Under the pieces are notes generated by a model that saw nothing but the letters and a program-made list of their open reading frames with translations, had not been told where the DNA came from and did no database searches. Positions 57,302-64,000 of a stretch of 64,000 nucleotides of DNA are shown here, piece by piece. The translations under genes and the position numbers were made by a program. Source of the stretch: Micavibrio aeruginosavorus ARL-13 (GTDB taxonomy: Bacteria > Pseudomonadota > Alphaproteobacteria > Micavibrionales > Micavibrionaceae); assembly GCF_000226315.1 (NCBI RefSeq), contig NC_016026.1, positions 1,550,001-1,614,000 of the forward strand, in the 5' to 3' direction. Every line of letters begins with the position of its first letter. Position 1 is the stretch's first letter.

Positions 57302-57718
57302 TCAGTCAAAAAGGGGCTTCCAGCCACCGTGCCCATCCTTGCGAACACCGTAAAGGCGACGGCATGGGCTGAGCGTATAACCGTTGGGGTTTTTCAGGAT
57401 GTTTTCCGCGCGGCGGGCCTGAACAAAAATGTGGTAGAGCGTATCAATCGCGTCCTTGCCCGACACCATCGCGTTTTCCGCCAGCAGCCCGCGTTCCCGG
57501 CGCGGATATTTCAGGCCGGAATTTTCCATGCCCGTCCGTTGGACCAAGCCATGCGCCACGGCCCGGTTCAAAACATCGGACAATTCAACCGCCCGGATCG
57601 GCTGTCCCGCAACGGCGTTAAAATGCATCCGCGCCGAATCCGCGCGCAAGGTGGTGATATCCGCCACGCGATGGGCCTCAGCCAGAGCCTTATCTTTTAA
57701 AATTTCCAATGATTTCAT
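57302..57718 (-). CDS. Hypothetical protein
   Basis: A 138-aa basic protein with a helical N-terminus (KSLEILKDKALAEAHRVADITTL) and an Arg-rich middle (KYPRRERGLLAEN). AGGGG precedes the ATG 57718. No family is recognised. It lies between sdhE and the nitrilase gene on the same strand. Confidence 0.6.
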   Translation of the reverse strand: MKSLEILKDKALAEAHRVADITTLRADSARMHFNAVAGQPIRAVELSDVLNRAVAHGLVQRTGMENSGLKYPRRERGLLAENAMVSGKDAIDTLYHIFVQARRAENILKNPNGYTLSPCRRLYGVRKDGHGGWKPLFD

Positions 57719-57797
57719 TGCGTTACACCCCTTACCTTGCCATTACCGCACGGCACAAAAGCAGCATAAACGGGAGTTGTGCGTTATGTCAATATAA

Positions 57798-58076
57798 TCA
57801 GCGATCAAACGGCTGGTGATCCAGCAGTTTTCGCAGAACCGGGGTGACAACATTGGCCGGGGGCGTGGCTTGTCCCGTGACCCAGTTATACAAGTCAACA
57901 TCGTTCAATTGCAGGACATTGGCATAATCAGCCAGTTCCTCGGCCGAAAAGTCGGGCACATAATCCCGAGCAAAACGGCCCAGAATAATGTCCATTTCCT
58001 TGGTTCCGCGATGATCGGATTGATACATCAACCGGCGGCGCAGATCGTCAACATGTTCGGGGGCTTGCGTGTTCAT
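57798..58076 (-). CDS. sdhE: Succinate dehydrogenase assembly factor SdhE (FAD assembly)
   Basis: A 92-aa protein that promotes covalent FAD attachment to SdhA. The family signature RRRLMYQSDHRGTKEMDIILGRF is clear (RGTKEMD), with YNWVTG near the C-terminus. Start at ATG 58076 (MNTQAPE); an upstream frame extension was rejected. It is divergent from recG over 44 bp, a conserved alphaproteobacterial arrangement with mfd nearby. Confidence 0.93.
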   Translation of the reverse strand: MNTQAPEHVDDLRRRLMYQSDHRGTKEMDIILGRFARDYVPDFSAEELADYANVLQLNDVDLYNWVTGQATPPANVVTPVLRKLLDHQPFDR

Positions 58077-58120
58077 AATGGCGACTTTACCCGCCCCCCA
58101 TATTTTGGTCAAATCCCCCC

Positions 58121-60256
58121 ATGACCAGTCAGCCCGAACATGCCGAAACCGCCTCGCCGCCCAAATCCATCGGGCGGCCCTTTGCGTTGGACCCGCTGTT
58201 CCGGCCCCTGACCGCCCTGTCCGGGATTGGCCCGCGCAATGGCAAGTTGTTGGAGAAACTGGTTGGTGGGCCGAAGATCCTCGACCTGCTCTGGCACAAG
58301 CCCATCGATTTTATTGATCGGCGGTACGCACCCACATTGGCCGAGGCCCTGCCCGGCAAAACCGCCACGCTGACCCTGCGCGTTGAAAAGCACATACCGA
58401 ACACACGGCGCAACCTGCCCTATCGCGTGCGATGCAAAGATGACACCGGGTCGATTGATCTGGTGTTCTTTAACGCGCACAAGGATTACATTGAAAAAAA
58501 TATGCCGCTGGGTGCAACCATTATCGCCAGCGGCAAGGTCGAGGCGTATCAGGGCCAATTGCAGATGGTCCACCCCGACGCCTTGGGCGCATTGGAAGAC
58601 AAAGATTCAATCGCCACCATCGAACCCATCTATGCCCTGACCGCTGGTGTAACGAACAAGGCCGTGCGCAAGGCGATCAATTCCGCTCTGCCCGCCGTTC
58701 CATGCTTGCCGGAATGGCAGGATGCTGCCTATTTCGCGCGTCAACATTGGCCGGTGTGGGATGATGCGCTGCGGACATTGCACAACCCGCCCGGCGAAAA
58801 TGGATTGTCACCCCTGCACCCGGCACGGGCGCGGTTGGCCTATGATGAATTGCTGGCCAACCAATTGGCGTTGTCATTGGTGCGGTATCGCCAACGCAAA
58901 GTGAATGGCCGCATTTACAACACCAACGGCCCCCACCGCGCCCGCGTTTTGGCCGCTGTTCCGTTTGAATTAACCGGGGCGCAGAAACAATCCTTGGTCG
59001 AAATCGATGCCGATATGGGCAGCGATGAACGCATGTTGCGCCTGCTCCAAGGTGATGTGGGCAGTGGCAAGACCGTTGTTGCCGCCCTCTCCATGATGAA
59101 TGCGATTGATACGGGCGCACAGGCGGCCTTGATGGCCCCCACCGAAATCCTCGCCCGCCAGCACGCGCAAAGCTTGAAACCATGGCTGGATGCGGCGGGC
59201 GTTCGCTTTGTTATCCTGACTGGGCGTGACAAGGGCAAAGCCCGCGATCTGCTCCTGCAACAAATCGCCAGTGGCGCGGCGCAAGTGGTGATTGGCACCC
59301 ATGCGTTATTCCAGGATGATGTGATTTTCTCTGATCTTGGCCTCGCCGTCATTGACGAACAACATCGCTTTGGCGTGCATCAGCGTTTGCAACTGGCGTC
59401 CAAGGGAAAAGGTGTTGATACGTTGGTGATGACGGCCACGCCGATCCCGCGCACGCTGACCCTCACCGCCTATGGCGATATGGATGTCAGCCGATTGAAC
59501 GAAAAGCCGCCGGGACGAAAACCCGTGGATACGCGGTTGATGTCGCAAGACAAGCTGGATGAAATGATTGACGGCATCGCCCGCCAGATTGCCGCCGGAG
59601 CCCGTGTTTATTGGGTTTGTCCGCTGGTCGAAGAATCAGAAGTGATGGATCTGGCCGCCGCCGAAGAACGGTTTGATATTCTGCAGGCCCGCTTTGGCGA
59701 CCGTGTCGGCCTTGTCCACGGGCGATTGAAGCCACAGGAAAAAGACGAGGTAATGGAAAAATTCGCGCGCGGCGACCTGTCCATCCTTGTCGCCACGACG
59801 GTGATTGAAGTGGGCGTGAACGTCCCCGAAGCCACCATTATGATTATCGAACACGCCGAGCGGTTTGGCTTGGCGCAATTGCACCAATTGCGTGGGCGTG
59901 TGGGCCGTGGCGGTGACAAATCATTTTGCTTCCTGCTCTATTCCGGTCCCCTCTCCGACAATGGCAAAGCACGCTTGGCCACCATGCGGGATACGGAAGA
60001 TGGCTTCCTGATCGCGGAGAAAGATCTGGAACTGCGCGGCAGTGGCGACATTCTCGGCACCAAGCAAAGCGGCTTGCCCACCTTCCGTCTGGCCGACCTG
60101 TCGGCCCATGCGGAATTGCTGGCCACCGCCCGGGATGATGCCCGATTGATTATCGACAAGGACCCCGACCTGAAAGGCCCGCGCGGCAACGCCCTGCGCC
60201 ACCTGCTTTATCTGTTTGAAAGAGATCAGGCAATTCAATACCTTAGATCCGGTTAA
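58121..60256 (+). CDS. recG: ATP-dependent DNA helicase RecG
   Basis: Reverses stalled replication forks and branch-migrates recombination intermediates. The 711-aa protein has the N-terminal wedge/OB domain (TLTLRVEKHIPNTRRNLPYRVRC) and the SF2 motor with Walker A GDVGSGKTVVAAL, motif II VIDEQHRFG, TATPIPRTLTLTAYGDMDVS, and QLRGRVGRGG. The ATG 58121 has no clear Shine-Dalgarno. The length is normal for RecG. Confidence 0.95.
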   Translation: MTSQPEHAETASPPKSIGRPFALDPLFRPLTALSGIGPRNGKLLEKLVGGPKILDLLWHKPIDFIDRRYAPTLAEALPGKTATLTLRVEKHIPNTRRNLPYRVRCKDDTGSIDLVFFNAHKDYIEKNMPLGATIIASGKVEAYQGQLQMVHPDALGALEDKDSIATIEPIYALTAGVTNKAVRKAINSALPAVPCLPEWQDAAYFARQHWPVWDDALRTLHNPPGENGLSPLHPARARLAYDELLANQLALSLVRYRQRKVNGRIYNTNGPHRARVLAAVPFELTGAQKQSLVEIDADMGSDERMLRLLQGDVGSGKTVVAALSMMNAIDTGAQAALMAPTEILARQHAQSLKPWLDAAGVRFVILTGRDKGKARDLLLQQIASGAAQVVIGTHALFQDDVIFSDLGLAVIDEQHRFGVHQRLQLASKGKGVDTLVMTATPIPRTLTLTAYGDMDVSRLNEKPPGRKPVDTRLMSQDKLDEMIDGIARQIAAGARVYWVCPLVEESEVMDLAAAEERFDILQARFGDRVGLVHGRLKPQEKDEVMEKFARGDLSILVATTVIEVGVNVPEATIMIIEHAERFGLAQLHQLRGRVGRGGDKSFCFLLYSGPLSDNGKARLATMRDTEDGFLIAEKDLELRGSGDILGTKQSGLPTFRLADLSAHAELLATARDDARLIIDKDPDLKGPRGNALRHLLYLFERDQAIQYLRSG

Positions 60257-60265
60257 GCGCAGAAT

Positions 60266-60308
60266 TTGCGCCCCAATTCCGAATTGATTAATATGCGCCA
60301 CCGCATAT
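60266..60308 (+). promoter_or_regulatory. Promoter with palindrome at the start site
   Basis: TTGCGC (60266-60271), a 17-bp spacer and TAATAT (60289-60294). A perfect AATATGCG-4 nt-CGCATATT palindrome (60290-60309) overlaps the -10 box and start. GCGCA/TGCGC flanks the -35. It lies upstream of the acidic-protein gene at 60337. Confidence 0.45.
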
Positions 60309-60336
60309 TTAACGGCTTTTTATATAGAGGCAGGCC

Positions 60337-61191
60337 ATGACAAATCTGGTTCCCCAAAACGGTCAAAACCCGGACGACAATCACGACGACGACAAAGGCT
60401 CCAACGAAGTTGGCTTTGTCCGCCGCAATGATGAAGAAGAAACCGAAGAAGAACGCACCGCCCGTCGCCTGCGCGAAGAAGCGGCGGAAAACGCGTTGAT
60501 CCGTTTGAGCCAAATTCACCAAGAAGAAGGCACAGAAACATTCGGCTCCGCCCGCCGCGACGACGACGTGATCGACGGCGAATTTATCGAAGCCGATTTC
60601 GGCCCCGCCGAACCGCAAAGCGCCGCCGTCGAGGAAGACGCCATTGACGCCGAAGCCGTACGCCCGGATGCGGAACGCGACACATTGCGCGATATGTTCA
60701 ACCGCATGGCCCACCTGCAAAGCGTTCTGTGCAAAGTGTTCGAACAAGAAACAATCAACCCGTATTACGTCGAAGAACTCGCCAAAACGGTTACCGTTAC
60801 GGTTGAACTGGAAAAATCGTTCGAAGCCCAAGGCGCGGACGATGTCATTTCCGTGTCCCGCGACCATATTTTCGCGCAAAACAACGATGTTTCATTCGCA
60901 ACAGCCTATGAAATGACGCTGATCGCCATGACCGACCCGTCTTTGTGCGCAGAAGGCGTAGATGTGCGCGGCAACGCCGATGACCGCCTGATCCTCAGCA
61001 TCATGGCCCAGGAATGCGGATTAAAAGTCAACAATGCGCCAGAAGCCGACACGGCCACCATCGCCGCCGTAAAATCTGAAATCCAGAACTGGCTCGCCCA
61101 GAAAAACGGCGTCGGCCCCATTCACGCCACCCGTGCAGAGGAAGAACCGGAACAAAAACCGGCCTACCAACGCACGTTTGCACCAGCATAA
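60337..61191 (+). CDS. Acidic hypothetical protein
   Basis: A 284-aa protein. The first ~110 residues are very acidic and low-complexity (many Asp/Glu: EEETEEER, RRDDDVIDGEFIEAD), probably disordered. The rest is helical (RMAHLQSVLCKVFEQE, KTVTVTVELEKSFEAQ). AGAGGCAGGCC precedes the ATG. No family is recognised. It is monocistronic with its own palindrome-bearing promoter and a terminator. Confidence 0.7.
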   Translation: MTNLVPQNGQNPDDNHDDDKGSNEVGFVRRNDEEETEEERTARRLREEAAENALIRLSQIHQEEGTETFGSARRDDDVIDGEFIEADFGPAEPQSAAVEEDAIDAEAVRPDAERDTLRDMFNRMAHLQSVLCKVFEQETINPYYVEELAKTVTVTVELEKSFEAQGADDVISVSRDHIFAQNNDVSFATAYEMTLIAMTDPSLCAEGVDVRGNADDRLILSIMAQECGLKVNNAPEADTATIAAVKSEIQNWLAQKNGVGPIHATRAEEEPEQKPAYQRTFAPA

Positions 61192-61210
61192 TCCAGCAAG
61201 ACAGAAATAT

Positions 61211-61248
61211 AAAAAAGGGGACGGCGGTTTAATCGCCGTCCCTTTTTA
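61211..61248. terminator. Bidirectional intrinsic terminator
   Basis: GGGACGGCG / CGCCGTCCC stem with A run before and T run after, between the acidic-protein gene and the convergent DUF2927-like gene. Confidence 0.85.
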
Positions 61249-61266
61249 TTCCGTTCAATATGCATA

Positions 61267-62274
61267 TTACCAACAACGACTGCTATCGGCTAACACTTGA
61301 AACACACCGGCCTTATCCATACCCGGCTTGATCGCGGGACAATAAAGCAATTGAAGCAAATATTTTTGATAGCCCGTGGCATAGCCCACACCATCAGGGC
61401 TTTGTTCTGTAGACAATTCCGGCAAACCCAAAGCACCCATAAGGCACTTCGGAACCAATCGATCAACATCACTTTCCGTCGCCGACATATCGATTTTGCA
61501 CACAGCAAGATCGATATTGTTATTGTGATCCGGCAGAATATAAGCCTCCATCAATGGCTCAGCATCGTCAATCAGAACACCACCCCAAAACCCACGCTCT
61601 TGTAATTCAACTTGATATCCATCACTCCCGGGATTAATGGGCGAGCGTGCATTGAGCCTATTTGTTGGGATAATTCTGATTCTTGCATAATCTTCCGTCG
61701 CGTCATCCGCATCCCCCATGGGCATGAACGTCAAGGCAGGCACCCTGCCCCCAGATAATTGAGGAACGGCTTTCCGGGCAGATTTTTCAATGGAGGCATA
61801 CAATTTGTCGGCCCCCTGTTGATTATAAGGACTAATACTGGAAACACTTTGCCCCTGCGAATAAGCAGGCCACCCAAATGCAACAGATATTTTTGATTGC
61901 GACCATTTGTTTACAACGCCGGATTTAGGCCACCCATTCGGACGATGAATATGATCCGCCATCCATGGGCGGGATTTTTTCTCCGTTTCATAGTTGCCGT
62001 TTCCGTCCTTCATATACGAACCGACCATCGCCCCAAAGCGCGATGACCCAATTCTATCTACAACATCGTCATTCCAGAAACGGTCCGAAAAAGCAGAAAC
62101 CAACAGGGACGCAATTAGATCACCGCGCGTGTAAGTTTGACCATCCAGCATAATTTCTGCGCTTGCGCGGTCTTTGCCAGAGTCAAAAAATGCCTGTGAT
62201 GCCTGAACGGAACAAAATAGAATCGAAAAACAGACAATTGAGAATAAAAAATATGCCTTATAAGAAAACCGCAC
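61267..62274 (-). CDS. Secreted DUF2927-like protein, AT-richer than its surroundings
   Basis: A 335-aa protein starting with GTG 62274. AAAGGGGG lies just upstream, and this start gives a clean signal peptide (RFSYKAYFLFSIVCFSILF ... ASQAFF). An ATG at 62313 would overlap cysE. The C-terminal half matches the DUF2927 pattern: KCLMGALGLPE, then a YLLQLLYCPAIKPGMDKAGV segment. Function of the family is not established. The base composition, especially at the N-terminal end, is visibly more AT-rich than in its neighbours, suggesting recent acquisition or relaxed selection. Confidence 0.72.
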   Translation of the reverse strand: MRFSYKAYFLFSIVCFSILFCSVQASQAFFDSGKDRASAEIMLDGQTYTRGDLIASLLVSAFSDRFWNDDVVDRIGSSRFGAMVGSYMKDGNGNYETEKKSRPWMADHIHRPNGWPKSGVVNKWSQSKISVAFGWPAYSQGQSVSSISPYNQQGADKLYASIEKSARKAVPQLSGGRVPALTFMPMGDADDATEDYARIRIIPTNRLNARSPINPGSDGYQVELQERGFWGGVLIDDAEPLMEAYILPDHNNNIDLAVCKIDMSATESDVDRLVPKCLMGALGLPELSTEQSPDGVGYATGYQKYLLQLLYCPAIKPGMDKAGVFQVLADSSRCW

Positions 62275-62291
62275 AAAACCCCCTTTAGAAA

Positions 62292-62930
62292 TTAAATCCC
62301 CGAACCCTTCCATTTTTCCGCCATCACGCGGACTGACACACGATTGTCGTCGGTGTCACCATCGCCGATGGGAAGGCCGTAATAGACTTCGGTGTCTTTA
62401 TCTTTCTGGCCCGTGATGCGTGCGGGGATGCCGACGACCGTGGCGCCCGGCGGAACATCGCGCGTGACAACCGAATTGGCGCCGATTGCGGCGTTGTCGC
62501 CAACGCTGATCGGGCCCAGGACTTGCGCCCCTGCCCCAATCATCACGTTATTGCCGATATCGGGGTGGCGTTTGCCACATTGCGGGCCGTGGCCCGTGCC
62601 GCCCAACGTAACGCCGTGGTAAATAACGCAATCATCACCCACCGTTGCGGTGGCACCGATCACAATACCCGTACCGTGGTCGATGAAGACATTTTTGCCG
62701 ATTTTGGCCGCCGGGTGGATTTCAATGCCCGTTATCCACCGCCCGACATACATCCAAAACCGCGCCAGGGCACGCAGTTTATGCGCCCATAAAAAATGCG
62801 CCAACGGATGAAAGATCGTCAGGATATGAAAGCCGGGATAGCAGAATACAACCTCGGCCCATGTCGGGCACGCGGCATCGCGATCCCGGATGGACCGGAT
62901 AAAATCCTGTAATCCCGTCATCACCTTCAT
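62292..62930 (-). CDS. cysE: Serine O-acetyltransferase
   Basis: Makes O-acetylserine from serine and acetyl-CoA. The 212-aa protein is the shorter (EpsC-like) type: an N-terminal helical part ([19 protein letters not shown]), then left-handed hexapeptide repeats with [24 protein letters not shown] and the HGVTLGGTG loop. Its ATG overlaps the cysK stop by 4 bp (ATGA), so the two cysteine genes are translationally coupled. Confidence 0.95.
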   Translation of the reverse strand: MKVMTGLQDFIRSIRDRDAACPTWAEVVFCYPGFHILTIFHPLAHFLWAHKLRALARFWMYVGRWITGIEIHPAAKIGKNVFIDHGTGIVIGATATVGDDCVIYHGVTLGGTGHGPQCGKRHPDIGNNVMIGAGAQVLGPISVGDNAAIGANSVVTRDVPPGATVVGIPARITGQKDKDTEVYYGLPIGDGDTDDNRVSVRVMAEKWKGSGI

Positions 62931-63880
62931 TCTAAGCCCTCAAACAACACCGTCGACAAATAACGTTCGGCGAAAGACGGAATGATAACGACGATCATTT
63001 TTTCGGCATTGGCCGGATCCCTAGCCACTTGAATGGCCGCCCACAGGGCCGCGCCAGAAGAAATGCCCACAGGCAACCCTTCAATTTTTGCCACATCACG
63101 CGCCATTTTAACGGCATCGTCATTTTCAACCTTGATGATCTTATCAATTAAATCGGTTTGCAGGATGGACGGCACGAACCCGGCCCCAATCCCTTGAATT
63201 TTATGCAGGCCCGGTTCCCCACCGGATAAAACCGGGCTGGCCGCCGGTTCAACGGCGACGGTCTTGAAACCGGGATTGCGTTCCTTCAACACACGCGACA
63301 CACCGGTCAGCGTCCCCCCCGTTCCCACACCGGAAATCAGGATATCGGCCATGCCATCCGTGTCATTCCAGATTTCTTCCGCCGTTGTGCGTTCATGAAT
63401 GGCGGGGTTTGCGGGGTTGTCGAATTGCCCGGGAATAAAACTGTCGGGATATTCGGCTTTCAATTCGTCCGCCTTGGCAATCGCGCCCTTCATCCCCTTA
63501 TCCGCCGGGGTCAGGACCAGTTCCGCGCCCAGTAATTTCAGCATTTTCCGGCGTTCCACAGACATGCTTTCGGGCATGGTCAAAATCAACCGATATCCGC
63601 GCGCGGCGGCCACAAACGCCAGCGCAATTCCGGTATTACCCGATGTGGGTTCTATCAAAACGGTTTTACCCGGGGTAATATCCCCCGCCGCTTCGGCTGC
63701 ATCAATCATGGCAAAGCCGATCCGGTCCTTGACCGATCCCAGCGGATTAAAAAATTCCAGCTTGGCCACGATGTCGGCGGTCACACCATATTTTTCTGAC
63801 AGTCGTTTCAAACGCACCATCGGCGTTGCGCCGATCGTATCGATAACCGAGTCATAAATTTTTCCACGAAATTCGGTCAT
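62927..63880 (-). CDS. cysK: Cysteine synthase A
   Basis: PLP enzyme joining O-acetylserine and sulfide to cysteine. The 317 aa include the PLP Lys51 in [11 protein letters not shown], the substrate loop [13 protein letters not shown] and the phosphate-binding [19 protein letters not shown] precedes the ATG. It is the first gene of the cysK-cysE pair and lies 15 bp after a DUF502 gene end on the same strand. Confidence 0.96.
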   Translation of the reverse strand: MTEFRGKIYDSVIDTIGATPMVRLKRLSEKYGVTADIVAKLEFFNPLGSVKDRIGFAMIDAAEAAGDITPGKTVLIEPTSGNTGIALAFVAAARGYRLILTMPESMSVERRKMLKLLGAELVLTPADKGMKGAIAKADELKAEYPDSFIPGQFDNPANPAIHERTTAEEIWNDTDGMADILISGVGTGGTLTGVSRVLKERNPGFKTVAVEPAASPVLSGGEPGLHKIQGIGAGFVPSILQTDLIDKIIKVENDDAVKMARDVAKIEGLPVGISSGAALWAAIQVARDPANAEKMIVVIIPSFAERYLSTVLFEGLE

Positions 63881-63895
63881 ATGCCGTCTCCTCGA

Positions 63896-64000
63896 TTATT
63901 TTTTCTTGCCGTTTCCATTTTTGGGCTGCGGCGGGTTTAATGTGGGATCCGATGGCGTAATGATGCCACCAGACACAATCATTTTGATGGCGTCTTCAAC
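63896..64000 (-). CDS. 3' end of a DUF502 family membrane protein
   Basis: Thirty-four codons plus a TAA stop, reading VEDAIKMIVSGGIITPSD and ending in a Pro/Lys tail (PPQPKNGNGKKK). The VEDAIKxIVSGG pattern is the C-terminus of DUF502 transmembrane proteins, often encoded near recG and mfd in alphaproteobacteria. The gene begins beyond the window's right edge. Confidence 0.7.
   Translation of the reverse strand, partial: VEDAIKMIVSGGIITPSDPTLNPPQPKNGNGKKK

Overview
The window is a gene-dense, moderately GC-rich bacterial chromosome segment. It carries about 57 protein genes, one tRNA, one convincing small-RNA candidate and a family of dispersed palindromic repeats. There are no rRNA genes, CRISPR arrays, transposases or phage genes. 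Markers typical of Alphaproteobacteria include a DUF3126 protein, class II DAHP synthase, a recG/sdhE/mfd neighbourhood with a DUF502 gene, an ELM1-family protein, an ornithine-lipid acyltransferase pair, and dnaG-rpoD next to yqeY and carA. LPS genes (waaA, lpxK, lpxL) and an autotransporter show a Gram-negative envelope. Two patatin lipases, an unusually extended RpoD and the general gene style would fit a Micavibrio-like alphaproteobacterium. That placement is inference and not proven by the window.

Layout. 1-2 kb: ornithine-lipid genes and a DUF3126 gene, closed by a terminator. 2-3.4 kb: a Cys-rich secreted protein and a convergent small gene. 3.6-6.7 kb: the LPS operon waaA-lpxK-lpxL. 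6.7-12.8 kb: an HD phosphodiesterase-like gene, aroG, and divergent pncB/nadE (NAD salvage and synthesis). 13-17 kb: gltX, trmJ, a small membrane protein and a putative zinc-peptidase lipoprotein. 17-28.3 kb, nearly all on the minus strand: rpsD, a TauE/SafE exporter, an autotransporter, a degenerate RNB protein, tRNA-Ile2(CAU), a PAP2-type membrane enzyme, rpoD and dnaG. 28.5-38.2 kb: a small gene, yqeY, carA, an ICMT-like methyltransferase, carB, an ABC exporter and greA. 38.3-42.4 kb: tandem small paralogues, an Lrp regulator, ELM1, trxB and a LysR regulator. 42.4-46.1 kb: an sRNA candidate and two patatins. 46.2-58 kb: pheA-aspC, amgK-like, a GDH-family enzyme, mfd, a GNAT/nitrilase pair and sdhE. 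58-64 kb: recG, an acidic protein, a DUF2927-like secreted protein, cysE, cysK and the end of a DUF502 gene.

How genes work together. Several neighbouring sets act on the envelope: ornithine lipids, Kdo/lipid A, a methyltransferase like LmtA, a PAP2 enzyme, patatins and an MsbA-like exporter. Core information-processing genes (rpsD, dnaG, rpoD, greA, mfd, recG, gltX) sit among amino-acid and cofactor genes: aroG and pheA-aspC for aromatics, carAB for carbamoyl phosphate, cysEK for cysteine, pncB/nadE for NAD.

The most interesting signals are: a compact sRNA candidate at about 42586-42688 with C-rich hairpin loops and an anti-Shine-Dalgarno CCUCCC; an intrinsic terminator inside the greA leader; competing hairpins upstream of dnaG; a histone-H1-like tail of about 220 residues on RpoD; an RNase II/R-like protein lacking one catalytic Asp; and operator-like palindromes at several promoters.
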